Source of the DNA: Epiperipatus broadwayi | Taxonomy: Eukaryota; Onychophora; Udeonychophora; Euonychophora; Peripatidae | NCBI GenBank assembly: GCA_028023455.1 | Contig: JAQFVV010006552.1 | Location: 186,001 to 250,000 of the forward strand | Length of the DNA stretch: 64,000 bases | Direction: 5' to 3' | Part shown: positions 1-14,901 of the stretch, piece after piece | How positions within the stretch are numbered: the stretch's first letter is position 1 | Layout: the number at the start of each line of letters is the position of its first letter | Notes under the pieces: model-generated | Database searches by the model: none | What the model was told of the DNA's origin: nothing | What the model saw: the letters and a program-made list of their open reading frames with translations, nothing else | Program-made: the position numbers and the translations under genes

Positions 1-966
1 ATTCATCATAAGATGCCACATTGACATCAATGACTTATATATTCTAATCGAATATGAAAACCACAACATATTTAACCGGTAACGAATCCATGCAATGTCC
101 ATACCCAACTTAAATTTCATGCATTTAAACAATTTATACAAATAAATATTAATAGAAATAAAAAAAAATGGAAATGATTTTTTTTTTTTTAGCAAACTCA
201 AATATAAATAATTTAAACATTAATTATCAATTTGAAAATCAAATAAAAGTTCATTTTAAAATTTAGATTAGCTGAATCTTTAAAAAAAATGATGAAAGTT
301 CTTAATTACTTTTTTTTGTTAATCTGTAAAGTTCATAGCTCATGGTAGAAGAGTCCAGGTTCCTGTTTTTAATTTCCATGATGTCTCCATTGGAAGACCG
401 ATCTGATGTTCTGGAGGTGGCATTAGCTGGTTCCATTCCGGTATTACATTCATTTCATTTTTTAAAAATAGAGAGTGTGATATGTGTGTCATATCACACC
501 TCTCAAACACCAAAAAGCTGGAACTGTCTGGAACTCAATATTTTTTTTATAGTAATCCTCCAGATTCAAAAAACAAAATGTCACTGTTCCAATAATTATC
601 ATTAAGGTCCAAAAAGCTTGGTGCTTCCATTGGTCAAACTAATTTCTTTATTTTCTTATCTATCTTTCATCAGACTTTTTAATTATACAAGAGCCCCAAG
701 GGCTATCTTGCTTTTCAATTAATTTATAAAACAATCATTTCCATTTACAAAAATATTTTATCTTTAAATCTTGTACTTTTTTATAACAAAGTACATTCAA
801 ATACTTTTATTTATTAAAAAAAATATTTTTAAAGTTTGCATCTGTGTGAATACGTTTAACAACTCTAATTTTTTTTAGCTTTTAGATTTTTAATGAATTT
901 ATTTTTATTTGCGAACTTAGTTTTCAATTTAAATTAATGTAAGGGCATATTTATATATCGTTACAA
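1..966 (-). repeat. Truncated copy of the 39-44 kb LTR family
   Basis: The segment aligns by eye, with many gaps, to the half of the 2.1-kb LTR-like repeat at 39234-41369 and 42084-44254 that runs from the TTCATCATAAGATG motif to the outer end. Shared landmarks are the ATGAAAACC-ACA block, GGTAACGAA(T/C)CCATGCAA, TACCCAACTTAAATTT, the GCCC(C/A)AAGGGCT block and the terminal AT-rich run. It ends near TCGTTACA, the reverse complement of a TGTAAC LTR start, which suggests minus orientation. The copy is cut by the window edge, so a solo LTR cannot be told from a fragment. A possible 87-codon ORF at 342-605 has no recognisable domain and lies inside the repeat, so it is not called as a gene. Confidence 0.6.
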
Positions 967-1017
967 TATATATATATATATATATATATTGTAACGATAT
1001 ATAAATATGCCCTTACA
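938..1017. repeat. 80-bp perfect palindrome with a (TA)n centre
   Basis: A 30-base arm beginning TGTAAGGGCATATTTATATA is repeated as its exact reverse complement on the far side of a (TA)n run. The left arm is the end of the LTR-like repeat at 1-966, so the right arm looks like an inverted copy of that end generated across the TA tract. It could extrude as a cruciform. Confidence 0.9.
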
Positions 1018-2232
1018 TATATATTAGATAGAAATTATATATATATATATGTAATTGATCCCTCATATGAGAGCAAGCTCTCCCTCATATCATGTAATGC
1101 TTTAGTAATTAATTTTATAAATATCTCTGTGATTAATCTATACAAAGAGAGTACTTAAACCCTCTTCACATTATTCTAATGCCTGCATGCATATTGATAT
1201 GCTAAATTATATATATTTTGTCATTTTTAATTTTATTATTTATAAATAAAATGTATAGTTAATCTATTTCAGTCTCTGTCTCATTATTAATCCAATTCCA
1301 TCCTAATCATTTATAAATATGCATTTAAGAACCTATTGATTTAGTTAATAAGTGCCTAGTAATCCTGAGTTTGATGTTTCTCCCTGATGTATGTCAGCCA
1401 CAAAGAAAGCTTATGTGAATGTAATCTCAAACATATTATTCAAAGGGTATTGAGTTTTGGAGCACAGGTGAATGAATTGAAGCATGGTCAGTCTTTAGAT
1501 CTCACCATTTTCTACTGGTCTGCTTTGGTCTTTTTGCCTGTACTTTTGATTCTGTTACATGTATGTACAGACTTGACTGTTATAATATCATTGTATTCAG
1601 CTTCTCCCAAGAACTAGTGGCTGGGACTTTTGGTTAGATAAAATAAGAACTTCACCTGTATGTATATGCAACTTTTGTAATTTTTTCTAGGTTCAAATAG
1701 CCTAATGGTTCTCTGGCATGGAAGATAGGATTGTGACATTTCTTCTGACAATTATAATATATACATTTATTACCCACTACCAAATGGTATACTAGCATTT
1801 AAAAATAAAAGAGAAATTCATATAACATTACAATACTAGCCTAAACAAGAAAATTTTACTAATATTCACAAAACGTTACAAAAATTTCCCCACAACCATG
1901 GTTATATCTATTAACGAATAATACTTCTCATGTGAAATTCAACTAAACATACAACATATATCCAAAACAAAAATAGTCTCCTCATCATTATCTTCAACAG
2001 CCAACAATCTTTAAAATCAAAAGATGCCTTCATGAGATTGATGGTTGCAGATTCAACAACTTTTATCATCATTGTTTTTAATGTTTTATTCAATTCACTT
2101 TTTTCATAAAACATTACATCTGCATTGTCAAATAATACTTTATGAATTGTATTTAGTTCATGAATATACATAAGCTGAGATTTGATATCTATTTTAAACT
2201 CTACTCTTACATTAAAACTTAATTTACTCTGA

Positions 2233-2285
<53 letters not shown>

Positions 2286-5200
2286 TAACGTGGTGCATTT
2301 GCATACTCACTTCCGGGCAATATAGCATATTAAATAAAACAGGTTCTAGCTCAGTTAATAATTAATAAATAAAATATTCTGCATTAACCTTTTAACCGCT
2401 AATTATATTATTGGTTGTATGAGGTAAAAATCAAATCTTTTAATTGGCCAACTCACAAACTAAAGACAAAGCCTATTGTTAAAACATATTCACCTATAAT
2501 ATTAAATTCAACTCAGATACGTTTATAAAAAGTATATTATTAATTTTTCAGGTTATGAAGAGAACGAAAGTTCTTTCAAAAATAAATTGCTATTTATTTA
2601 TTCTAAAATATTCAATTTCGGCAACATAAAAGCTATAATATAAACAAAAAGATCGACTTTTACGTTATAGAAAAGTAAATATTTCTTTTTACTACATCTT
2701 CAATATTTTTAATAAAATCTTCAATATTTTTCGAAAATAATTTTGTTTTTTTATTATTCTCTCTGAAAATAATTTTTAATTTCCATAAATATAATTTTAT
2801 AATACTTAAAATTGGATTCGAAATGAAAATCTCAGCATTTTTCTTTATTTTCTTTGATCAGGTGGTTTCTTTGTTCTTTCCAGCCAATCAGAATGTCTTT
2901 TTCGGCTGAGAGCTTGCTAAGAACCAATCACAAATAATGTTCTTTCTTTGTTTAGGTTTAAATGCGTTTTTTTTTTATTTTTTACTTGTAAAATAAGTCA
3001 GAAGAGGTCACCATCTTACAGAACTTTTAAATACCTCTTCAAAATGTATCGAACAAATTTTTTAGCATAAGAATCGGCTGAGTTAGAGTGATGTCAGATG
3101 TCTACGAGGAGCCTCGTAAAAAACAGTCTTTTGGTTAATACTAAATGTTTTACTAGCTCAAATTTTAAATACGAATAAGATTCAGTTTATAAAAGATAAA
3201 TTAAATAAATATTTAATGTTTGCATGAGACTTGAAAGTGAAAATACAGGTGACAAGATAGATTACATTGAGCCAATATCCTACAGGATACTACCTCAATT
3301 GCATAAAAACACTATCCCCCCTGTTACTACTTCAAATAAATAAACTTATAGTATTTTTTCGACTTAATAAATCCTACTCACTAAGATTAAGCTAATAATT
3401 AAATTTTAATCTTCTATTGATAATAATTTAGCTCTATAAAATCTCAAATTCATAAATTTATTCTAAGTTAATTAAAACTATGGTAGTAAAATATGAGAAG
3501 AGATTTTTATGTTCTAATCTACTACACTTAAATTAATAATAATAAATAATAATAATATTCTTCATTATATAACTAATTCTGTATACCTTTTCTTTTCACT
3601 ATATTTTTATTACCATAATAAAATAATAAAATAATTTAATATAATCTTTTATCTTCATGTAATAATATAAAAAAATATGTGGTAGCATTTGATAATCTGA
3701 CAAACAAAAGTATGTGTCAACTAATAGCAAATAATTCAATGTACTATTATGTTAATTAATTTATGACCACAAAATAATGTAAAATTATGATTACTTAATT
3801 AAATGAATACCAATAAAATATTCGAATTCTTAAAAATAATTCTTTATTTATCTTTTGTGCAAAATTGTATGTTTGTTCTATTATTATGGATATATTGTGA
3901 TCTCATGCAGTGTAATGGAAAATAAAATAAAATCCAGACACCCAAATTTTTAAAACACAAAATTAACAAAGTTTATTATAACATTAACAAAATAAATAAT
4001 TTATGTACAATATTTACATTGGATATCCTCATTTTACACTGTTTTATATTTTTATTTACTTGGTTATAAAAATAATTTATACTTATTTTATGTCCTCATT
4101 TAGACCTACTACAATAATAATATAACACTACCATTTGGTTTTTCTTTATGGTTAAACTTATGACAAATGATATTTATTTTTACCAAAATATTCTATCCTT
4201 AAAAATTATCTAATTATATTCTTTTTTTAAAACACATCCATAGTGAAAACATTCTACAGAAAACAATAAAAAATAACATTATCATGAGTATGGATTTTCT
4301 TAAAATTACACAATTTTCATCTTGCAATGTCAAAGATGTTACATAAACCTTCTATCTAATAATCTATTACTAGATTTTAGTGGATAGCATTTATTACGCA
4401 CCATTAAACATAACATATTCTCATATAGCATTACTTTAATATTGTATAATTGTAATTATTTACATATTTCCTATTATTCAATAAAAATAAAATTATACCA
4501 TGCCTATTCTTTATATCATTTTAGTTTATACTATTGTATTTTAAAATATGCAATACTTAATTTTTCAAAGACGTAATAAAGCATTCAAAAGTTATTAACA
4601 TTTTAAAGAACAACTTTATTTACATACTTTATTCTTAAAATTTTTATATTTTAATTCCGAAATAAATCCAAAATATATTCTGTGATTCTTTCCTTTCCTT
4701 TAGGATTCATTGGACCTTCAATTTCAAGTTATAAAATTCTATTTCTTCTAAGAAAACAAACCAATCTAATTCAAACGATAGCATAACTTAAGCTCTAAAA
4801 TTATTTACCATTTCTTTTCAAATATATCTTACTGAATGATGCAGTTACATGAAATTTAGATAGCAAAACAGATGTATAGGATTTAAGGGAAAAAAAGTAG
4901 AGTATAACTTATATCATACATCAAAATATCATGGCACAGTGTATCAATAAGAAATAAAGGTATGACCTTTTCCTGTCTAATGACCTCCAATACATCACTG
5001 ATGTTAAAGCTATTCTTTCAGCTTTATTTAAAACATCAAATATTTAAAGAAATATAAAACACTGTCCAAATAAATATATCAGTCACAGGACATTGTTAGC
5101 TGTACTGATATCTACACAAAGACTATAAATATTATTCATACTCCTCATCACATCCTATTAAAACATCATCTTGGTTTCTTGTTAACCATCATACTACCAA

Positions 5201-5664
5201 GCCACTATCTTATCATTATTTCTCAAGATTTTCCACATCATACATCAACAAAAATAACTATCTACATTTTCAAACAATAAATAAAATTCATTTTTAATTA
5301 AAGCAATTTCATTGATCCACAAAAAAGTCTGCTTACTTCATTATTCTATATTTTTAACCATATATAATCTAATCAGACAATATTTGAATATCCAATAACA
5401 TGAAAGTTTTTTAAAAAGAATCACATAAATATTTGTTATTGTGTTGGGTTATATCACTAATATAAATAATTGTATGCATATTTCCAAATAAATCCTAACA
5501 TCATAATGTTATAAAATGTTGTACAAAAATGTGTTTACACATAATTAAAACATTTATACTTCATTCATGGTTATTCATAGGCAATCTAAAAGAAAACAAA
5601 AATATACATCATAAAATTAGCAATATTCATTAACTAATACAAGTAACTTTCATCTGGTCATCAA
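1018..5664. other. Gene-free AT-rich DNA
   Basis: No reading frame with family resemblance, RNA gene or clear transposon end is visible. Contents are A/T-rich low-complexity sequence and a (TA)n tract at 2235-2283. Two CCAAT boxes lie 40 bases apart at about 2882-2925 (CCAATCAG and CCAATCAC), and a 7-bp hairpin TACGAGG-AG-CCTCGTA lies near 3100. The short ORFs at 1387-1617 and 1911-2171 have the composition of random AT-rich sequence. Confidence 0.6.
2235..2283. repeat. (TA)n microsatellite
   Basis: About 24 uninterrupted TA dinucleotides. Confidence 0.95.
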
Positions 5665-6490
5665 TTAATAGGCTTAGCCATTTAATTTAGCCAAAGCCCC
5701 AACAGCAAAATAATAATAGTAATAATAAAAAGTCATATGTCACATGACTTTCCTATTAATATATAGAGTATCTGAATTAAGTTCAGATCCATATTTTTTT
5801 TCAGTTGGAGAGCTGACTTTAAATACATGCAGATGTCTAAAGGTTTAGATCTTCTTTTTGAGAAATACCTTTTAGATAAATGCTTAGCTTGAGTTGGTTT
5901 TTTGAATCTAGTGTCCCAACTCATCACTAAAGAGACCCATAGGTCGAAAGCGGTCTGGGGATAGGGACAATCTAAGACAAAGATGATTTGAATGCCTTTT
6001 CTTGTAGTAGCATTTATCATAATAAAAAATAAAATAAAAGCTTGTTTAGAGTTATAGCATGCTCTTAAGTTTACATATTGGTAAATGCAAGCTATATATA
6101 AGTTATGTGACATCTGACTTTTTATTATTACTACTATTATTTTGCTGTTGGGGCTTTGGCTAAATTAAATGGCTAAGCCTATTAATATATGTTGTATCTG
6201 AATTAAGTTCAGGCCCATATAATCTTTTCACTTGGAGAGATGACTTTTAAGACATGTAGATGTCTAAAGGTTTAGATCTTCTTTTTGAGAAATACCTTTT
6301 AGATAAATGCTCAGCTTGAGTTGGTTTTTTGAGTCTAGTGTCCCAACTCCTCACTGAAGAGACCCATAGGTCGAAACTGGTCTGGGGATGGGGACAATCT
6401 AAGATAAAGATGATTTGAATGCCTTCTCTTGTAGTAGCATTTATCATAATAAAAAAAATAAAAGCTTGTTTAGAGTTATAGCATGCTCTT
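5665..6490 (+). repeat. Two satellite-like monomers (family F1) with inverted leader
   Basis: Two diverged copies of one unit lie in tandem, about 5747-6106 and 6188-6490. Each runs from GTATCTGAATTAAGTTCAG through GACATGTAGATGTCTAAAGG, TCCCAACTC-TCACT, GGTCTGGGGAT and GAATGCCTT to GCATTTATCATAATAAA. The leader of the second copy (6107-6187) is present in reverse complement before the first (5665-5746), so the pair also forms an inverted repeat. Open frames at 5733-6113 and 6247-6447 on the minus strand are parallel frames through the two monomers and encode nothing recognisable. The same family forms the array at 59986-60933 and has a minus-strand monomer at 7640-7935. Confidence 0.8.
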
Positions 6491-6656
<166 letters not shown>

Positions 6657-6716
6657 TAAACTTGTGCTTACATTAAACTAGATTTAAATACTACTGTTTA
6701 TTTATTTCTTTTTAAA

Positions 6717-7639
6717 ATGGAACACAGACTAACTCCATCCCTTTGTCCTTTTCTTTACCCGTTGTTAATGCTTTAGCTCTGCCAAAAATATCTAACTGTC
6801 TCTGATTTAACAGAATGATTTATTTATAAATAGTGTAAATGTTAAAATCTTTTTTCATTTAAATAAAAAAAAAGTTTCAGTCAATTCTTTTTTTTAAATT
6901 AAACCACTTTAAAATACATAATTAGATTTTCTATAATTTTTTTTTTTTCAAACAAGAAACAAAGTATTTAATTACTATTGTTTCTTAGGTTCAACACAAC
7001 CACGTTAGGAGTCAATTGTACCAGGTTCGTTTTGATGTAACTCACACTTACCCTGCCAATTGGTTTAGCTCAGTTCATACCTTATATCTAAAACATTTAT
7101 AATCTTATTTAATTATAAATATTACATGAACAAACCAGCACGGTTGAGCAAAGTGGAAAATATTATTGATAGCAGAGCTGTGAATAATACCCACGATTAG
7201 ATCAAGCTATGCAATGCATAACATGATCACATTTCCAGATTGTGGCCCACCTCGGCTACATGATTCAAACCCTTACTATCCAATCACTTTATTTGTTTCG
7301 GAGTAAACCCCAGGTGATAGTTGAACTAAAAACTAACATGATCAAACAGTAAGTCCATAATCTAGCACTCAAAAAATCCCTTAACTAGCTCAGTCTATTT
7401 TTAATTTAATAACAAAATATTGTTTCACTTAAATACTGGCAAAAGAATTGACCGACAAAGAAATAATTTATTTTAATTCACATTTATTAACCTAATTTTA
7501 AATATCTTATTTAACTAATATAACATATGAACATTTATAATGCACACACTATAATATCTTAGGAGAAAGCATTAAATAATATTTGAAATAAAAAAATACA
7601 ATGACATCAATATACTAACATGTGAACACACACAACATT
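6717..7639 (-). repeat. Diverged relative of the 26-32 kb LTR element (leader plus LTR end)
   Basis: Positions about 6777-7010 match 30330-30540, the leader between LTR and gag-like ORF of the minus-strand element at 26309-32219. Shared words include CTAACTGTCTCTGATTTAAC, TCAGTCAATTCTTTTTTT and AAACAAAGTATTTAATTACT. The following 7011-7639 resembles that element's LTR loosely, for example GAATTGACC-ACAAA then TTTATTAAC. I infer an old truncated insertion of a related family. No coding is visible. Confidence 0.55.
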
Positions 7640-7935
7640 TTAAGCACACATATTAATATGATCATTAGATGGATCTTACAATAGCTCTAAACAAGCTTTA
7701 TTTTTATAAGTGCCAAAAAAGAAAGAATTCTAAATCTCTATCATTATTCCTACCTCTAGACCAATTGGTTTTGAGCTTATGGCTTACCTCAGTGGAGGGC
7801 TAAGACTCTAGAAACTATATCTAAAATACTACCTCAACAGTCAGCACTTATTAAACATGTTTCTATCAATCTGAAAGTCTGAACTTTTCAGACACATAAA
7901 TGTCTTCAAATCCAGCTTATTCTCTTTTTTGTTGA
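7640..7935 (-). repeat. Single satellite-family monomer (F1-like)
   Basis: Read on the minus strand it carries the order of landmarks seen in the F1 arrays: TTTGAAGACATTTATGTGTC, a CTGAAAAG-TTCAGA segment, TAGTTTCTAGAG, CC(T)CCACTGAGG, then AAAATAAAGCTTGTTTAGAG. It is a dispersed monomer, diverged from both flanking arrays. Confidence 0.65.
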
Positions 7936-10299
7936 TCTTTTTTTCACTGTGAGTCTTTTCTTCTGGTTTTTCATTTACCAAGGTATTTATATCACATTCA
8001 TTTTTGATCTATTTTTCTTGATTGGGATCTTGTCCACATTTAAGCACAGTATAAATATTCTTTATTCAGGAGTTATGGTATACCTATATCTATTTATATT
8101 TGGTACATATATATGTTTTTAGTTACTGATCAGTTAAATATGCAATCGGTAATAGCGGATATTTTTATTATTCAATTATTTCTTAACTATTTGTCTTATT
8201 TTTTAATATGCAGTACACTTCACATTGAACTCTGCCTTATTTTATTCACTGATTATTTGTCTTTTCTACACCTTGTTCCAATTATTCTGCCCCTTTTTAC
8301 TTACATCTACCTAACTTTAATAGAAAAAAAATCAACTTTAACCTACAAATCTTTAATTCGAGAAGCTAGTTTTCAACACTCTATTTTAATTTACTTTTTT
8401 TAAAAAAAAAAAAAAATAATAAAAAAAAACCCCAGAAAATTCAACTTTAAGTTGTTTTAAATCATTACAAAACATTAATTCATTACCTTTAATTCATTAC
8501 ACCAGTATTTAAAAGTCTATCTTATTGTACCCTTTCTCTTTTTTTATGATTTTAAAACGAAAAAAAAAACAATTTCAACTACATGTTATTTTGGATTATT
8601 ACTTTTATTTGTAAACTATGTTCTGAAATCCTCTGACCATTTATATACTCATATATGCAGCATTCGATCTACTTTTCCCCCCACTTATTCATTTAACATT
8701 TTTTTATACTTTATTTCTACTTTAATTTCACATGCTGATGCCTGTATTTACTCAGATTAAATGCCAACTTTTTTTATCTAATTAAAATGTTAGCAACTCA
8801 GTTTTAAGTAAAAATTGTTAAGCAAATACTAAGATAAAGAAATCTGTACTCTGCATAAAAAATATCAATGTTGAATGTATTACTTGTATACCTAGTTAAA
8901 CTAAATTCTAAGTCTATTTTGTCCATAGAGTATATTTATAGATTACAGTGTGTGCATTTGATTTATTGCTAACAATTTGAATCATAAATGTCTTAAATAT
9001 TTGTTGCTAAAAAAATAAAACTATCATTGTGAATATGCAGATTACTAAGTAATATATTTTAAATTATCTAAGAATATCTTAAAAAATATAGAGTAAACCA
9101 AGTGTGTTCATTTGTATGGCCTGTTGATTACACTATAAATTTAATAAACACTAATGATAGAATTTTATATATCTTTTCTCATATACATTCAACATTTCAT
9201 TTAGTTTTTATTTACACTTACTTTAAGTTTGCTTAGACATATAACATGTAATTTATTTTTACTGTAATTTACACATTTATATAATTCAATTTCTTTTTCC
9301 CATAATCATACTACTTTTTATCTTTAAACCATGTCGGAAACAGTTTTACTGTACTGGCCCACATTTCCCTTCGGAGTTATGTTCCTAATCTTGCACTAAG
9401 CATGAAGTAACACATATTGAACAGGATAAAAAATGGATAACAATTTATCTGATTGTTTGTACTCATAACATAATGGTACCTCCAGATAAACAGATAGAGA
9501 GAGAGAATTGACAGGACTCTGTCAATTGAAACCATATTAGTTAGTAATTTTCTTGAATGTCCAAATGTTTAGGACCTACGGTAAGTGCACATTCTTCAAA
9601 AGTCTATTTAGTAATAGCTTTTGCATGCCACTCCCAGAAAAGAACAAAAATGAATTTATCCCCCTCCTAGAAGGATATGCAATACCATATGTTCAATGGA
9701 CCATGAGAATAAGATTTAACCCTCTAGTAGAGTGATATCTCATGTGACTAGCTCAATATGCTGTATATCTAAGGCCTTTAATGGGTAAGTTAAATGGTTA
9801 TTACAGTTAGGTGATTGATAAAGAGGACATTTGTATCACATAAAAATAATATAAAACCAAACAAATTTATATCATGATTAAATATTCATGGAAATCTTGA
9901 TATCCACCACCGATGTATACTTATAATGATGCAATAAACAAAATAAATAAAAATTATTGTCATGAACTCATATATATTTGATGAAAATAAATGCAAATTT
10001 ATATGAATAATAACAATAATAACCCCTTACAGATATCTTCAAAGGTTATTAATGAATGGAAGTGGTCTGAACTTTTACCTGTATAAATAAGTTGTATTTT
10101 ATGTGGTTTGAAATATGTTTCTCAAATAAAATATTTTCTATTATACAGGCATATACTTCTACTGTGGACTTTAAAACCCATTTTATTTAGTAAATTTATA
10201 AAAAAAAAAACTATGTGTAAATATATTTGCAATATAAAATATTTCATTACATAACTAATAGTAGCTTTTATATTTTATAACATGTCAATAAGGTTGTGT
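7936..10299. other. Gene-free AT-rich DNA
   Basis: I see only A/T-rich sequence with homopolymer runs (for example near 8400). A slightly more complex stretch at 9330-9780 contains a 60-codon ORF (9553-9735) with no domain I recognise and no flanking signals. The 96-codon ORF at 8113-8403 is rich in L, I, F and Y, as expected of translated AT-rich DNA. Confidence 0.5.
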
Positions 10300-10680
10300 T
10301 GACTCAGATATGTTAGTGCACTCAGCATGAGGTGCTGTATCTATTTGCCTTTCATGATAGATAAATTATTATATATGTATATATGTACAGCACATTTATA
10401 CACTCATCACTATTCTATATATAAAGTTATTAGTGGACTTGCTTATGGGAAATTTACAATAAATAAATCCCTTTGACACTCATCATAAGGTGCCTCATTG
10501 AAAAAAAAAATCTTAAACATATATGGATAAATATATTTTAGACGCTCGACATGAGGTGTTGTATTACTAAATATTACAAGTGTGTGTGTGTGTATATATA
10601 CACATGTATATTTACGTATGACAATTTTCTGAAGAAACAACAAGAAAAACAAACAAAAAAAACTAATTGCAACCTCTGCT
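10300..10680. repeat. Degenerate motif repeat (ACTCATCATAAGGTG type)
   Basis: The motif recurs as CACTCAGCATGAGGTGCTG near 10316, CACTCATCATAAGGTGCC near 10481 and CGCTCGACATGAGGTGTTG near 10543. Related copies lie in the LTR-family repeats at position 1, at 39792 and 39860, at 42635 and 42703, and inside that element near 41765. Sequence around 10640-10680 also resembles 41850-41880. This looks like an old fragment of the same LTR family's internal or terminal region. Confidence 0.5.
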
Positions 10681-10749
10681 TAAAATAATTTGGGATAGAA
10701 AAATGAATCAATAGATTTAAGTAAAAGCTATATCATTATACCTGTAATA

Positions 10750-10754
10750 ATCAA

Positions 10755-10800
<46 letters not shown>

Positions 10801-10805
10801 TTGAT
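10750..10805. repeat. 56-bp perfect palindrome with (TA)n centre
   Basis: ATCAAAAATCCAATAT is mirrored by ATATTGGATTTTTGAT around a (TA)n core, followed by another TA run. Confidence 0.9.
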
Positions 10806-10959
10806 ATATATATATATATATATATATGCAAGAGACAACTCTCTTTTTTTAAATGATGAATAATATATAAAAAAGAAATATATATATATATTTTCTAACT
10901 ATCAGAAATATCAGAGTTAATTAATTCATTATTAATAAAATACTTTTAAAATAAACTTA

Positions 10960-11213
10960 TGTAGACATCTTCATCTTCTTCTGACTGGGTTTTTGAGAGG
11001 GCTTCAAGTCAACTGGCTGTGCAGTGAGGATTTTATATTATTAAGGTGCATGCAAGGTGCCTTTTGTCATTATCATAGCCATCTGGAACTGGCATGATCA
11101 CATCTTGGCAATTTGGGTGAAGCAAGGGTGGATGCACCAGCCGGTTGTCTACCCCACAGTCATTTTACTGGATGTCCTGGTAGATTTTTCCATATTTTAT
11201 ATCTGGTATAATA
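10960..11213. other. Unassigned higher-complexity segment
   Basis: This stretch is visibly less AT-rich than its surroundings and leads directly into an (ATT)n array. That is the arrangement expected of a short retroposon with a microsatellite tail. I see no tRNA-like A and B boxes, so the identity is open. The frame at 11057-11437 runs into the ATT repeat as poly-isoleucine and is not a gene. Confidence 0.35.
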
Positions 11214-12382
<1,169 letters not shown>

Positions 12383-12480
12383 TTTATATGAAAAGAAAGT
12401 TATTGTTAACACTAATGGAAATGATTATACAAATATATACAAACCAATATACAATTACAAATATTCATTAACACCCTCTG
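12383..12480 (+). repeat. Dispersed repeat shared with 16853-16930
   Basis: ATATGAAAAGAAAGTTA-TG followed by TTAACACTAA and TATACAATTACAAATAT occur here and at 16853-16930 in the same orientation. At the second site the sequence runs into a perfect palindrome; here it is a single copy, followed by a loosely inverted piece near 12500-12540. Confidence 0.65.
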
Positions 12481-12803
12481 TTTAAAAGTCTATATCTCAA
12501 TAATTGATATTTGTAAGTTATAATGGTTTATATATTTATATACACCTGGGTCTCGTTTTATGCGGATTATTTTAATGCGATTTTGAAGTTATGTGATTCA
12601 TGTTTCTTCTTAATATCTTTCATATTTCACTATATTTATTAGATATCAAGAAATTAAAATTATTAAAACCTATTTTGACTTGAAATATGTTTTTTTTTTT
12701 TTTCAAAAATATAACATTATATTAGCAGCCAATGTGAATATGGCCTAAAGCTGTATTTAAAATCTTATCTTCTATGTAAATAACCTACTTATACTAAAGA
12801 GTA

Positions 12804-13026
<223 letters not shown>

Positions 13027-13661
13027 GATTTACACTTATGTATAAAAATAACACAATAAATATTCAAAAATTTTAAACTTTTAAAACATATTTTGTTAGA
13101 TATAACAGAAAAAAAATAGATTGTTAAAATAAATAACAAAGATTTTATTGATTTTTTAAACTGAAAATAATATTTCTAATGATAATATATAATCTTTTTG
13201 TTTTGATTGCGATATCATTTTTAATATAAAAACAGAAAATCATTAACACAGTATAATTACTGAGAGATTCTTGACTTTGTTTAAGGAGAAGCTACAGTAA
13301 ATCACATCACATCACATCTGATTCACAAATGAATGCATACTCTCAAATAGTGGTAAAGATTAAAATATGTATGAAAAAAATGTAAAATTAAATACTGTAG
13401 TTAATGAAAAAAGTAAAAAAAGTTTGTCTTGTATTACTTTTTTTTAAATATTTGAAATTTTTCATTAGTCATACTTTACTTTTTTATTTTTTTTTAATGT
13501 GAATTTTAAAGTAATTTTTCCTTGTTGCTTTGCTTTTATGTGATTTCTGAAAATTACTGAAACATATCCGCCATTTTTCAAGGTAAGTTAAGTCTATTTT
13601 TGTGTGATTTTTTTGTGCATGTTTTCTGAGGAATCTATGTACCACATAAAACAAGACCAGT

Positions 13662-13699
<38 letters not shown>

Positions 13700-14901
13700 T
13701 ATAAATAACCATATATATATATATATATATATATATGGTTATTTATGCAATGTATTTGGTGTTCTCATTAATATTTTTATTCACTGTTCATTAAGATGAA
13801 AACTGTTTTCGTGTGAATATATTTAGTTTTATAGGTAAATATATGCCTCTTGCAGGGTAGGTGATGGATAGATCTCCATCCATTAAATTAACAAAACATA
13901 ATATCAATTTTAACAAATATTATCAAAAAAATTAAGAGACTTGTTAGAAATTTTTAATAGACCAGATAAGTAAATGAAATAAATTTAGTCTGAAAAAAAA
14001 TATGGCAGGGATGAATCAAAATTCAAAATCCAATACCAATGATTTCAGAAATGGAAAAGAAAAGGGTGCAAAAACTTAAACTACAAGCATTGTAATAATA
14101 TTAAGATAAAAATTTATAAAAAAAAAACTCACTTGACACAATAATAGAACAAATTAAAATTTTTCAAATATTTAATAAATCAAGATAAGCATTTTTTAAT
14201 CCATACACATAGTGTTTGAACAATAATTGTAAACAAAGTGATGACCAATTATTTTCATGACACACACACACACATATATATATAATTTATGTTTATGGAT
14301 TTTTTTTTAGTTGGTCTTTGTATAAGAATAAATAAGTTATTCTTAAATTAAAACTTGTTATATGAGGTGATATATCATTTTATAATGACAGATGATAGTA
14401 TAATATGAGTACTGGGAAATGTTTTAATATATGATTTTATTTTAAGGATGGTATTGATTGCTTTATAAACCAAATTGATTGCGTACATTGAGAAATCATA
14501 AAAAAATGATGTTTATTAAAAGGAAATGACTTTAAAATAATAGAGATTTTTCTATATTAATTGCTTTTATTGTCTGTGGCTAAAAAGAAATAAAATATTC
14601 AATCGCAATTGGAATTTTTAGATTTAAATTGAAATAGAAGCATGGGAATCCAGAAATTAATTAAGGCAATCTTTTGTTATAAAAATGAGGATTGACTTAA
14701 TTAATTTTTGGACCCCAGTTTTTATTTCAAGTTAAAGCTTAAAACTCCAATTGTCGTTAAAGAAACAATTATTTTATTTATTTTTTAATGCAAAGTCAAT
14801 AAAAGCAATTAATATTTAAAAAAAATACCACTATGATGTTTTAGTTTTTAATATTGCCACAGTAAATAAAACTGTAAAATTATATTGTACTTTAAATTGA
14901 C
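13027..14901. other. Gene-free AT-rich DNA with one small palindrome
   Basis: It contains A/T-rich sequence, a (TA)n-centred palindrome at 13701-13746 (arms ATAAATAACC and GGTTATTTAT), and a short (CA)n-(TA)n tract at about 14263-14283. No ORF, RNA gene or transposon end is recognised. Confidence 0.55.

Noticed and set aside
5733-6447. Two similar minus-strand ORFs sharing a conserved-looking peptide
   Set aside because: Similarity is explained by the two F1 repeat monomers; the frame is not kept in the array at 60 kb.
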